Positions 52,404 through 61,853 of a stretch of 64,000 nt of DNA are shown piece after piece. How positions within the stretch are numbered: position 1 is the stretch's first letter; each line of letters begins with the position of its first letter. Origin of the DNA: Flavobacteriales bacterium (GTDB lineage: Bacteria; Bacteroidota; Bacteroidia; Flavobacteriales_F; PHOS-HE28); contig JADJKO010000006.1 of the NCBI GenBank assembly GCA_016705955.1, forward strand, positions 124,001-188,000, read 5' to 3'. Below the pieces are notes generated by a model. That model was not told where the DNA came from. It made no database searches and saw only the letters and a list, made by a program, of their open reading frames with translations. The translations under genes were made by a program, and so were the position numbers.

Positions 52404-54257
52404 ATGCGTGTACTTCTTCCTGTTCTGGTCGCATTCGTGTTCACTGGTTGCGCAACCGGCGCCGGTCAACGAGCCACGGAGAACCGTTGGGCGGATGAAC
52501 GCCTGCTTCCTGTACTTGAAGCGCAAGAGCACCGGGATGTTCCCGCACTCTGTGCGTTGATGAAGGATACCGTTCCGGAAGTGCGCGAAGCCGCTGCGTT
52601 GGCTTTCGCGAGCGTTCAGGACAGTGCATCCGTTCCATGCTTGTTGGGCGGCTTGATCGACGCCGAAGTCGCTGTGCGTTCCACGAGCGCATTCGCCCTC
52701 GGCTTCATCGCCGACAGCACCACCGTGGTGCGCATGGCGGAAGCGGCGATGGACGAACGTGACACCACGGTGCAACGGGCGTTGATGTCCGCGTCGTTCA
52801 TCGCCATGCAGCGCAACGGCCTGTTGAAGGAACCGAACGCGATCCTGTATTTCATGGATCGCTCGCACGGGCAAGCGAGCGCACGTGCGGCAGATGCCTT
52901 GCGGCGTTTGCCGGACAGTTTGGTGCTTCACGCAGCGGATGAGATCGAGGCGCACATGGCCACGCAGGAGACCGATGCGCGGCAATTCCTGATCCTTGCC
53001 ATGAAGAAGATGGGCGACCGAGCGAACCGCACCCTCCTTGGTCGCATCGCCGTGGAGAACCCGCGCACCAACGAGCGCGTGAATGCGCAACGCGTTTACG
53101 GAACGCTGTATCAGGATGAAGGAAGTGATGAAGTGCTTCTTGGCGCACCGATGTCCCACGCGGAGAACCAAGCCGTGTTGGAGATCCTCGCAGCACGCGA
53201 ACACTTGAACGCGCGAATGGTGATGAGCCATGTGGGACAACGATCGGATACTGCGGTGGTCATCGGGCTGCTGGGACTTGTGATCCACCATGGCACGGAG
53301 GGCTTGGCGGACAGCGCCAGGGCAATGCTTGACGCGATCGCTAAGGCCGTTCGCGACCCGTACTTGAAAGCTGATGTGATCACTGTCCGGGCCCGTTCGC
53401 CGAAGGATGGCGACTTCGAAGCACTCATGTCCATCATGACCTCGGATGCACATCCCGCCGAACGCCAAGCTGCTTTCCAAGGTGTACTGCGCATTGTGCT
53501 TGAACGCATGAAGCGATCAAGGTTCGCTTCGCGCGAAGCGCAATATGCCGAACTCGGAAATGTGATCCGCGCCGCGTTGAACAGCGGCGATGCGGGTTTG
53601 ATCTCCGCTGCCGCAGAAGAATTGGAACAAGCGGATCCGGATGCGATCCGCATCATGCTCGACCCCGCCACGGAGTCCGCCGCACGGGCCGTTCTCCTGC
53701 CCATTCGTGATCTCGAGGCCGTCCTGTTGTTGGACAAAGCCGTTGCGAAACGCGACGAACGCAGCGCTCCACTGCACGCGAAGCCGCCCTTCAACCACCC
53801 GATCGATCACACGCGATTGAAGGCATTGAAGCAAGGCCAGCAATACCGCATCACCACGAACAAGGGAGAGATCATCATCGCCACCGATGTGAACGAATGC
53901 CCGGGCACATGCGTCGCGTTCGATTCACTCGTCACCGCAGGTTACTATATCGGGAAAGCCTTCCACCGGATGGTGCCCAACTTCGTGGTGCAAGGTGGCT
54001 GTCCGCGCGGCGATGGATACGGCGGTATGCCTTGGACGCTGCGCACGGAGATCGCTAGGACGCCGTTCGTTGCGGGCTCGGTCGGTCTTGCTTCCGCCGG
54101 ACCCGATACCGAGAGCTGCCAGTTCTTCATCACCCACAGCGCTACGCCACACCTCGATGGCCGGTACACGCGCTTCGGCGGGGTGGTAAGCGGCATGGAA
54201 GTGCTCTGGGAACTGGGCGTGGGTGACCGGATGCTCCGTGTGGAGCGGGTGGAATAG
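52404..54257 (+). CDS. Lipoprotein with HEAT repeats and C-terminal cyclophilin domain
   Basis: 617 aa. Signal peptide with lipobox VFTGC (Cys15). Residues about 30-480 are HEAT-like helical repeats (VPALCALMKDTVPEVREAAA, DVAVRSTSAFALGFIADSTT-like units). Residues about 485-617 form a cyclophilin-type peptidyl-prolyl isomerase: YRITTNKGEIIIATD, GKAFHRMVPNFVVQGGCPRG (catalytic Arg, FVVQGG), SCQFFITHSATPHLDGRYTR, FGGVVSGMEVLW. Probably an outer-membrane-attached folding factor, with the HEAT part acting as client or partner platform (inference). Confidence 0.88.
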   Translation: MRVLLPVLVAFVFTGCATGAGQRATENRWADERLLPVLEAQEHRDVPALCALMKDTVPEVREAAALAFASVQDSASVPCLLGGLIDAEVAVRSTSAFALGFIADSTTVVRMAEAAMDERDTTVQRALMSASFIAMQRNGLLKEPNAILYFMDRSHGQASARAADALRRLPDSLVLHAADEIEAHMATQETDARQFLILAMKKMGDRANRTLLGRIAVENPRTNERVNAQRVYGTLYQDEGSDEVLLGAPMSHAENQAVLEILAAREHLNARMVMSHVGQRSDTAVVIGLLGLVIHHGTEGLADSARAMLDAIAKAVRDPYLKADVITVRARSPKDGDFEALMSIMTSDAHPAERQAAFQGVLRIVLERMKRSRFASREAQYAELGNVIRAALNSGDAGLISAAAEELEQADPDAIRIMLDPATESAARAVLLPIRDLEAVLLLDKAVAKRDERSAPLHAKPPFNHPIDHTRLKALKQGQQYRITTNKGEIIIATDVNECPGTCVAFDSLVTAGYYIGKAFHRMVPNFVVQGGCPRGDGYGGMPWTLRTEIARTPFVAGSVGLASAGPDTESCQFFITHSATPHLDGRYTRFGGVVSGMEVLWELGVGDRMLRVERVE

Positions 54258-54374
54258 CGCAGCTTTCCCAATGGCCCGAAGGTGACCGCGACCGCGATGG
54301 GCCGTTCTCTGTTCGGTCCTTCACACGAACCGGTGCTATCGGCTTCGTACCTTTTCCGGATCTGCCGATAACGT

Positions 54375-57127
54375 ATGCCAAAGACAACAGAAATAACCCG
54401 TCGCGATCATTTCAATGCTGCCAGACTTCGGTCCCATACATGGGATCAACTCCGGCAGGTCGTTGCCGCATTGGATGCCCAGCAGGGTGATCCGAAAGTC
54501 GCTGCACAACTGTTGGATGATCTGCTGACGATCGAATTGTACTGGGCGTACCCGGGCCGCGATCGCGTGAAGCGCCTGCGCGAAATGGCGAAGTCGAAGG
54601 ACTACCATTCACTGTCGCTCGCGGTCGACCTCATTGTCCGGAACCTGGTCAGCGGCGCCTTCCGCAACGACCCGCTCTCCATGTCGGAAATGAGCGGCCC
54701 CGAGGATCATGCCGAGGATCAGGAGAAGTCGCGCCAGAACTATTTCGAAGTGCTCTTCGTGGAGGAGATCGATGATCAGGAGGAGGAGGGGTTGAAGCAG
54801 AAATTGCGACAGTACCGCGAAAAGTCCGACTCCTTCACGTATGACGTACTGGTGGTGCGTACCGTCCAGGATGCGCTGATGGCGTTGGTCTTCAACCACA
54901 ACATCCAAGCGTGCGTGATCCGGTACGGCGTGCCGTTCAAGAGTGACCATGCTACTGGCGTCCTGCGCGATTTCACACGCACGTTCGATCGGATCGACCT
55001 GAGCGGCCAGAGCCGTTCCTCCATGGGGCCTTTGCTCGGCGACATCGTAGGCCGGTTCCGTCCCGAGGTGGATCGCTACTACGTCACCGACACCCCGATA
55101 ACCGGGTTGATCGACAGCACACTGAAGACCTTCCGTCGCATCTTCTACCGCACGGAGGATCTGCAGGAGTTGCACCTCACGATCCTGCGCGGCATCCGCG
55201 AACGCTACGAGACACCCTTCTTCACTGCGCTGAAGGAATACAGCAAAAAGCCGATGGGCGTCTTCCACGCCATGCCGATCTCACGCGGCAATTCGGTGTT
55301 CAAGAGCCGATGGATCCAGGACTTCGGCGAGTTCTACGGAAGGAACCTCTTCCTCGCGGAGACCAGCGCCACCACGGGCGGATTGGATTCGCTGTTGCAA
55401 CCGACCGGTCCGCTGAAGAAGGCGCAGGAGTTCGCTTCGCGCGCGTTCGGATCACAACACACCTTCTTCGCCACCAACGGTACTTCGTCATCGAACAAGA
55501 TCGTGGTGCAGGCGTTGGTCGAACCCGGCGACGTGGTGCTGATCGATCGTGACTGCCACAAGAGCCACCACTACGGCATGCTGCTCAGTGGCGCGTACCC
55601 GGTGTACCTGCACAGTTATCCATTGCCGAAGTTCAGCATGTATGGCGCGGTGCCGTTGGCGCACATCCGGGAGAAGCTCTGTGCATTGAAGAAGGGCGGA
55701 CGACTGGAGAAAGTGAAGATGCTGCTGCTCACCAACAGCACCTTCGATGGTGTGGTGTACAACGTGGAGCGGGTGATGGAACAAGTGCTGGCCATCAAGC
55801 CGGACATCGTGTTCCTGTGGGATGAAGCGTGGTTCGCATTCGCGGGCTTCAGCTACATCATGCGGCAGCGCACGGCCATGCATGTGGCCGCCAAACTGCA
55901 CAAGAAGTACAGGACCGAGGAGTACAAGAAGGAGTACGAGAAACACATCGCTGGGTTGAAACCCGGTGAAGAACCGCGCATGCCGGACCCCGCGAAAGTG
56001 CGGATCCGCGTCTACGCCACACAGAGCACGCACAAGACCTTGAGCTCGATGCGGCAAGGCAGCATGATCCACATCTGGGACGAGGATTTCGTACGCAAGA
56101 GCGAAGCCGCCTTCCACGAAGCGTACATGACGCATACCAGCACGAGCGCCAACTACCAGATCCTCGCAAGCCTTGATGTGGGCCGCCGACAAGTGGAATT
56201 CGAAGGACACGAACTGGTGGAGAAGGCGATCGAACTCGGCATGCTCTTACGCCGCACCATCCGCGAACACGACAAATTGCGCAAGTGGTTCGACATCATC
56301 ACCATCGGCGAACTGATCCCCAAGGAGCACCGCGAAAGCGGCATCGAAGGCTACTACTCGCGCGAGCGCGGTTGGCCGGATATCGAGAAGGCATGGGCCG
56401 AGGATGAGTTCGCACTCGACCCCACCAAGATCAATCTCTTCACCGGCAAGACGGGGATCGACGGCGACACCTTCAAGAACCAATACCTCATGGACAAGTA
56501 CGCGATCCAGGTCAACAAGACCTCACGGAACAGCGTGCTCTTCATGACGAACATCGGCACCACGCGCGGATCACTCGCGTACCTCACGAAAGTGCTCCTG
56601 CAAATCGCCGACGATCTGGAAACCCGCAATGCGGGAATGGATCACGCCGAACGGAAGATGCACTTGGGCCGCATCCGCTCGTTGGTGGAAGAGGTTCCGC
56701 CCTTGCCGGACTTCACCAGTTTCCATCGCTCCTTCCTCGGCCAACCCGGTGTGCCCGGTGGCGACATCCGCGCCGCATACTTCCTCGCGTACAAGCATCA
56801 GAACTGCGAGCACCTCAAGTTGGATGAATGCCTGAAGGTGATGGCCTCCGGACGCGAACTGGTTTCAGCATCCTTCGTGATCCCTACCCACCGGGCTTCC
56901 CGGTGTTGGTGCCGGGACAGGTGATCGATGAGGAGATCATCAACTTCCTCCTCGCCATCGACGTGAAGGAGATCCACGGCTATCGGGAAGAACTGGGACT
57001 GGTGGTCTTCACGGACGCCACACTCGGAAGACAGAAGACGGGTACCGCATTGGGCGGTATGCGAATGCCGGCGATGCCGGGGGCGAACGGGAACGCTCGC
57101 ACAGCAAAGAAGAGCAAACACACATGA
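54375..57127 (+). CDS. Large PLP-dependent Orn/Lys/Arg-type decarboxylase (frameshift near 56885)
   Basis: About 917 aa after correction. An N-terminal wing/response-like region of about 290 residues is followed by the fold-type I PLP core: TFFATNGTSSSNKIVVQALV, DRDCHKSHHYGM, FLWDEAWFAFAGF, and the PLP lysine in ATQSTHKTLSSMRQGSMIH (about Lys554). A C-terminal decarboxylase domain closes the protein. The frame breaks after LVSASFVIP and resumes as YPPGFPVLVPGQVIDEEIIN in another frame until TGA 57125-57127; one missing C near 56885 explains it. The restored stop overlaps the next ATG (ATGA), supporting the correction. Substrate is inferred as a basic amino acid giving a diamine. Confidence 0.85.
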
Positions 57128-58719
57128 GCACCACTACCAAGAAGGCGACCTCGAAAGGGGCGAAGACCGCCGTATTGAAACAACCTCCAGCCGCAGCGCG
57201 CAAGACGACCACGAAGCGGACTGCTGTGGCGAAGAAGCGCACGTCCTCCAAACCCACCGTCAAAGGCGTCTCCGACATCCGCCGCTTCTTCTACCGGAAC
57301 GAAACACCGATCTACTTCATCAGCGCCACCAACTTCAACCTGTTGGGCGCCGACGAATGGATCAAGGGCTTCAAGTTCATCACTTACATCGACTGCTTCG
57401 ATGGCTTGCACCCGAACCTGATGAGCCCGAGGAACGAGGAGCCCCACGAGGAGTTCCAGAGCATCGAGGACATCAACAACTACCTGCTCACCCACAGCGA
57501 GGTGCGCGACTACATCGAGAGCCGCAAGGTGAAGGGCAAGGCCGGCAAGGTGCTCTTCCTCATGTTCGATGAGAAGACCGAGAAGCTCGCGAAGAAGATC
57601 GGACTGGAGGTCATGTTCCCCAGTGCCAAGATGCGCACCTTCATGGACAACAAGGTGAACACGAACCGCATCGCCGAGAAGGCGGGTGTGCCCTGCGTGC
57701 CATACGTGTTGAGTCCCGTGAAGAACTACGAGCACTTGAACAAAGTGTCAGCGAAACTCGGCACCGACCTCGTGGTGCAAACCCCTTTCGGGGATAGCGG
57801 CCACACCACCTTCTTCATCAAGAGCAAAGCGGACTACGACAAGTACGCCAAGGAGATCGAAGAAGAGAAGGAGTGCAAGGTCATGAAGCGCATCAACTGT
57901 CGCGGCGCGGCCATGGAAGCGTGTGTGACGCGCCACGGAACGATCGTCGCACCGCTGATGACCGAGCTCGTGGGCTTCAAGGAACTCACGCCGTACAAAG
58001 GCGGCTGGTGCGGCAACGAGATCTTCGCCGACACCTTCACGCCTGCTATCCGACGCAAGGCGCGCAAATACGCCCGGCTCTTCGGTGATCAGTTGCGCAA
58101 GGAGGGCTACAAGGGCTACTTCGAGCTGGACTTCCTCATCGACAAGGACAACGGTGCCATCTACCTCGGCGAGTTGAATCCACGCGTCACCGGCGCGAGC
58201 AGCATCACCAACCACGCGGTCTTCGCCATGAGCGATGCGCCGCTCCACCTCTTCCACATCATGGAATGGATGGATCAACTCTACGAATTGAACGTGAACG
58301 CGCTGAACCGCCGCTGGGCCAAGGCGGAGAACATCGATAGCTGGGGGCAGATGGTGATCAAGCACACGCAGGACGATGTGCGTCGCGTGACCGAAGCACC
58401 GCGCAGCGGCATCTGGCGCATGCGCCCCGACGGCAGCATCTACTTCTGGCGCATGGACACGCACCGCCGCTACGTGGAGAACGAGAACGAAGCCTTCTTC
58501 CTCCGCATCACCCGCGTGGGCGACTGGCTGTACGAAGGCGCCGACATTGGCATCCTCGTGATGCGCGGTCGCATGATGAACGACAACTTCGAACTGCTCG
58601 AACGCTCCAAGAAATGGCTCAACGCGATCAAGGCCGAGTACAAGAGCATCATCCCCGGTGCGCATGGCTCCAACGGGCACGAGCACCTGTTGGAGATCGG
58701 CGGGTTCAAGATGATGTAG
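57124..58719 (+). CDS. ATP-grasp ligase with Lys/Ala-rich N-terminal tail
   Basis: 531 aa. Residues 1-48 are a basic tail rich in Lys, Thr and Ala (KKATSKGAKTAVLKQPPAAA...). An ATP-grasp core follows: MDNKVNTNRIAEKAGVPCVP (175-193), nucleotide loop VVQTPFGDSGHTTFF (217-230) and metal-binding YFELDFLID...YLGELNPRVTGAS (332-359). Enzymes of this fold join a carboxylate to an amine through an acyl-phosphate. Overlap of its ATG with the decarboxylase stop means translational coupling, so the amine made by that enzyme is a plausible substrate (inference). No biotin-related domain is seen, so it is not an acyl-CoA carboxylase. Confidence 0.82.
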   Translation: MSTTTKKATSKGAKTAVLKQPPAAARKTTTKRTAVAKKRTSSKPTVKGVSDIRRFFYRNETPIYFISATNFNLLGADEWIKGFKFITYIDCFDGLHPNLMSPRNEEPHEEFQSIEDINNYLLTHSEVRDYIESRKVKGKAGKVLFLMFDEKTEKLAKKIGLEVMFPSAKMRTFMDNKVNTNRIAEKAGVPCVPYVLSPVKNYEHLNKVSAKLGTDLVVQTPFGDSGHTTFFIKSKADYDKYAKEIEEEKECKVMKRINCRGAAMEACVTRHGTIVAPLMTELVGFKELTPYKGGWCGNEIFADTFTPAIRRKARKYARLFGDQLRKEGYKGYFELDFLIDKDNGAIYLGELNPRVTGASSITNHAVFAMSDAPLHLFHIMEWMDQLYELNVNALNRRWAKAENIDSWGQMVIKHTQDDVRRVTEAPRSGIWRMRPDGSIYFWRMDTHRRYVENENEAFFLRITRVGDWLYEGADIGILVMRGRMMNDNFELLERSKKWLNAIKAEYKSIIPGAHGSNGHEHLLEIGGFKMM

Positions 58720-58726
58720 GAGTGTT

Positions 58727-58754
58727 CACCACAGAGACACAGAGGCACAGAGAA
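58727..58754. repeat. Left outer inverted arm flanking GxxExxY
   Basis: caccacagagacacagaggc continuing acagagaa; 24 of 28 bases match the reverse complement of 59291-59318, and all four differences are transitions. Confidence 0.8.
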
Positions 58755-58766
58755 CCCGACTCTTGA

Positions 58767-59210
58767 ATGAACAGGGAGATGGACCACGCAGAAACAGAGA
58801 CCCGGAGAATATCACGGCTCAAACACGATGAGCTGAGCGAACTCATCATTAAGTCAGCCATCGAAGTGCATCGCGAGCTGGGTCCGGGCTTGTTGGAGAG
58901 CATTTACGAGATGTGCCTAGCGCATGAACTGCGCGAGCAAGGGGTCAAAGTCCTCCAGCAATTATCCGTGCCGATCATTTACAAGGGTACCCGCATGCCT
59001 AATGATCTTCGGCTCGACCTGTTGGTTGATGATCGCATCATCGTGGAGGTGAAAGCCGTGGAGGAATTCCATCCTGTTCATCAAGCGCAGCTTCTTACTT
59101 ATCTCAAGCTGACCGACAAGCGCGTTGGACTATTGCTGAATTTCAATTCGCCCGTTCTTGTGAAGGGGATCAAGCGCATGATGAACGGATATGTGCTCGA
59201 GGGCGAATGA
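58767..59210 (+). CDS. GxxExxY protein, PD-(D/E)XK nuclease-like
   Basis: 147 aa (start could be a few codons later). Defining motif in AIEVHRELGPGLLESIYEMC (G-x-x-E-x-x-Y). The nuclease-like core is RLDLLVDDRIIVEVKAVEEF (Asp ... Glu-x-Lys), followed by HPVHQAQLLTYLKLTDKRVG. The biochemical role of the family is unestablished. The 5' coding region itself contains a copy of the intergenic repeat (58784-58809), encoding HAETETRRI, and the gene is bracketed by inverted arms. It interrupts the decarboxylase-ATP-grasp-C45 series, suggesting insertion. Confidence 0.85.
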   Translation: MNREMDHAETETRRISRLKHDELSELIIKSAIEVHRELGPGLLESIYEMCLAHELREQGVKVLQQLSVPIIYKGTRMPNDLRLDLLVDDRIIVEVKAVEEFHPVHQAQLLTYLKLTDKRVGLLLNFNSPVLVKGIKRMMNGYVLEGE

Positions 59211-59239
59211 ACGTGCATCTTCGCGTCATACACTCGCAT

Positions 59240-59318
59240 TCTCCGTGTCTCCGTGCTTCTTTGGCGCAACCGACCATCGCATTTTACATTTCCTCTGTGT
59301 CTCCGTGCCTCTGTGGTG
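59240..59318. repeat. Right inner and outer inverted arms flanking GxxExxY
   Basis: The inner arm at 59240-59265 (ttctccgtgtctccgtgctt) pairs with 58784-58809; the outer arm at 59291-59318 (tcctctgtgtctccgtgcct) pairs with 58727-58754. Nested inverted pairs. Confidence 0.78.
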
Positions 59319-59331
59319 AATAATTGAGCTG

Positions 59332-60324
59332 ATGTACGTCCACCTGAAACTAGTCAAGGAACCCTGGCCCGGCGAACGCTGGCAGACCTTCTTTGAACGC
59401 GCATGGCCGCTGTTCCGCATTTGGTTCGTGAGTGAGGGGGAGGACAAACGCCCGGATGCCGTCACCTGTCGTTCTGTGTTGGAGGTACACATGCCGGAAC
59501 TCATCCCGGTGTACAACAGCCTGTGCCGGATCGCGGGCAACGATGACCTCGCTTCCCGCTTCCTCAGCTTTTGGTGTCCACCGCCTTACATGGCAGGTTG
59601 TTCACAGGTCGCTTGGACGAAGGGATCGCCCACACTGATCCGGAACTACGACTTCGATCCGCGCTATTTCGATGGGCGGATGCGCTTTACCGAGTACTGC
59701 AAGCCGGTGATCGGTGTGCAGGACAGTGGTTGGGGATTGCTGGACGGCATGAATGCGGACGGCCTTGCCGTTGCACTAGCGTTCGGTGGAAGGAAGGTCA
59801 CGGGCATCGGCTTCGGCATTCCACTGGTGATCCGATATGTATTGGAGACGTGCAGCTATGTGGATGAAGCCTGCGCCACGCTATCGCGCATTCCGGTGCA
59901 CATGGGATACAACGTCACGGTCATGGACAAGTCCGGCAAGTACGCTACGGTGTACATGAACCCGGATCGCCCGGCCGTGGTGGTGTACCAATCCGTGGCC
60001 ACCAATCACCAGCACCAAGTGGAGTGGGATGAGTACGCCGCATTCACGCACACCATCGAGCGCAAGCATTTCCTCGAAGAGTGCATCGCTGAGCCAAAGC
60101 TTACGCGTGCCGCCCTCATCAAACACTTCTTGAAACCACCACTATACAGTCAGCAATTCCTACGCGGCTTCGGCACACTCTACACAGCGGCCTATGATGT
60201 CGGCAAGGGAAGTGTGAAGATCATCTGGCCCGAGAAGCAGGTGGAGGCGAGCTTCAAGAAGTTCGAGGAGCAGGAAGTGCAAGTGGTGTTGCTGAGGCCT
60301 GTGGGTAGATATCTCGCCAAGTAG
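59332..60324 (+). CDS. C45-family Ntn acyltransferase/amidohydrolase
   Basis: 330 aa, related to isopenicillin-N acyltransferase and carcinine/beta-alanyl-amine hydrolases. The nucleophile is most likely Cys90 in YMAGCSQVAWTKGSPTLIRN, equivalent to the GCT cleavage site of the family; NYDFDPRY and GLLDGMNADGLAVALAFGG follow, as in C45 enzymes. Autocleavage before the Cys is expected (family knowledge). It could form or break an amide bond of the product made by the neighbouring ATP-grasp ligase (inference). No signal peptide, so cytosolic. Upstream sequence holds the right repeat arms. Confidence 0.83.
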   Translation: MYVHLKLVKEPWPGERWQTFFERAWPLFRIWFVSEGEDKRPDAVTCRSVLEVHMPELIPVYNSLCRIAGNDDLASRFLSFWCPPPYMAGCSQVAWTKGSPTLIRNYDFDPRYFDGRMRFTEYCKPVIGVQDSGWGLLDGMNADGLAVALAFGGRKVTGIGFGIPLVIRYVLETCSYVDEACATLSRIPVHMGYNVTVMDKSGKYATVYMNPDRPAVVVYQSVATNHQHQVEWDEYAAFTHTIERKHFLEECIAEPKLTRAALIKHFLKPPLYSQQFLRGFGTLYTAAYDVGKGSVKIIWPEKQVEASFKKFEEQEVQVVLLRPVGRYLAK

Positions 60325-60330
60325 CTCTTT

Positions 60331-60386
60331 CACCGCAGAGGCACGGAGGAAGCGCTTCGTTCTATTCTCTGTGTCCTCTGTGGTGA
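60331..60386. repeat. Palindromic intergenic repeat (C45/ALDH gap)
   Basis: Left arm caccgcagaggcacggagga, right arm ttctctgtgtcctctgtggt: a compact member of the family with a loop of about 12 bp, immediately before the aldehyde dehydrogenase. Confidence 0.75.
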
Positions 60387-60407
60387 TGCATTCATGAACT
60401 TTGCGCC

Positions 60408-61853
60408 ATGCCTGTAACCATCACTTCACTCTTCACCCCTGCCAACTTCATCAACGGCTCATGGTCGTTCGAGGGAGATGGCACCTTCAACACCGTCATC
60501 GATAAGTACCACGGCACGGAGCTCGCGCGCATCCCGCATGCTACGGAGGTGCAGATGGAAGAGGTGATCGCAGCGGCATATGCGAGCCGTGAAGTGCTGC
60601 GGAGGATGAGCGCCGGTGAGCGCAGTGAAAAGCTGGAAGCCTTGGCAGCCTTGCTCGTGGATCACGAAGAGGAATTGGCGATGTTGATCGTCAAGGAAGG
60701 CGGCAAGCCGATCGGCTATGCGAAGGGCGAGATCGCGCGGTGCATCACTACTGTGCGGACGGCTGCGGCTGAAGCCTTGCGCTTCACCGGTGAAAGTGTG
60801 GCCATCGACTACGGAGCAGGTGCTGGCAAGACCGCATTCACTAAACGCTTTCCGATCGGGGTCATCGCCGCGATCACGCCGTTCAATTTTCCGCTGAACC
60901 TGGTCTTGCATAAGGTGGCACCGGCTATGGCGGTGGGCTGCCCGGTGGTGCTGAAGCCAGCGCCGCAGGCACCGTTGAGTGCGTTGGCGCTCGCGCGTTT
61001 CATGGAGGAGATCGGCTGGCCGAAGGGCGCCTTCCACGTGATGTTGTGCGGCATTCCGGTCGCGGAAAAGCTCGTGAAGGATGAGCGCATCGCGATGCTC
61101 AGTTTCACCGGCAGCGACAAAGTGGGTTGGCACCTGAAGAGCATCTGCGGAAAGAAGAAGGTCGCGCTTGAGCTCGGTGGAAATGCCTCGGTGATCATCG
61201 ATGAAGGCGTTGACCTGGCCGCGGCAGCGAAGACCGTTGCTATGGGCGCGAACCTCTACGCCGGGCAAACATGCATCAGCACTCAACGCATCTATGTGGT
61301 CAAGAGTGCGTTCGCCGCGTTCCGCGATCAATTGGCGAAAGAGTATGCGGCGTTGAAGGCTGGTGATCCGAACGATGCGTCAGTTGTTGTGGGTCCGATC
61401 ATCGACAAGGGCCACTTCGAGCGGATCAGCACTTGGGTGGATGAGGCGGTGAAGGACGGCGCGAAAGTGCTCGCTGGCGGGAAGGCGATCGATGCTTCAC
61501 GCAACATCCATGGGGCCACCTTGCTCGGTGATGTGAAAAGCGACATGAAAGTGAATTGTGCCGAGGTCTTCGGACCGGTCGCCATACTGGAGGAAGTGGC
61601 TGACTTCAAAGCCGCCATTGCCCGCGTGAACGATTCCACCTATGGACTCCAAGCCGGTGTGTACACCGATTCGGTGGCGCACATGAAACTGGCGCACGAG
61701 GAATTGGAGGTCGGCGGCATCATCATCAACAACGTGCCTGGCTTCCGCGTGGATAGTATGCCTTACGGAGGAGTCAAGGACAGCGGCCTCGGGCGTGAAG
61801 GCCTGAAATACGCTATGGAGGAGATGACCGAACCACGGCTGATCGTGTATTGA
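60408..61853 (+). CDS. Aldehyde dehydrogenase, NAD(P)-dependent
   Basis: 481 aa, full length. FPIGVIAAITPFNFPLNLVL (cofactor/active-site Asn), KPAPQAPLSALALA, FTGSDKVGW (Rossmann), catalytic Glu in ALELGGNAS and catalytic Cys in AGQTCISTQR, then the EVFGPVAILEEV segment. Oxidises an aldehyde to the acid; in this setting an amino-aldehyde from diamine breakdown is a reasonable guess, but lactaldehyde or semialdehyde types are equally compatible. Starts at MPVTITSLFTPANF, 21 bp after the palindromic repeat. Confidence 0.92.
   Translation: MPVTITSLFTPANFINGSWSFEGDGTFNTVIDKYHGTELARIPHATEVQMEEVIAAAYASREVLRRMSAGERSEKLEALAALLVDHEEELAMLIVKEGGKPIGYAKGEIARCITTVRTAAAEALRFTGESVAIDYGAGAGKTAFTKRFPIGVIAAITPFNFPLNLVLHKVAPAMAVGCPVVLKPAPQAPLSALALARFMEEIGWPKGAFHVMLCGIPVAEKLVKDERIAMLSFTGSDKVGWHLKSICGKKKVALELGGNASVIIDEGVDLAAAAKTVAMGANLYAGQTCISTQRIYVVKSAFAAFRDQLAKEYAALKAGDPNDASVVVGPIIDKGHFERISTWVDEAVKDGAKVLAGGKAIDASRNIHGATLLGDVKSDMKVNCAEVFGPVAILEEVADFKAAIARVNDSTYGLQAGVYTDSVAHMKLAHEELEVGGIIINNVPGFRVDSMPYGGVKDSGLGREGLKYAMEEMTEPRLIVY

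Noticed and set aside
52164..53480. 438-codon minus-strand frame
   Set aside because: Antisense to DUF1232 and the HEAT-cyclophilin gene, no recognisable protein features.
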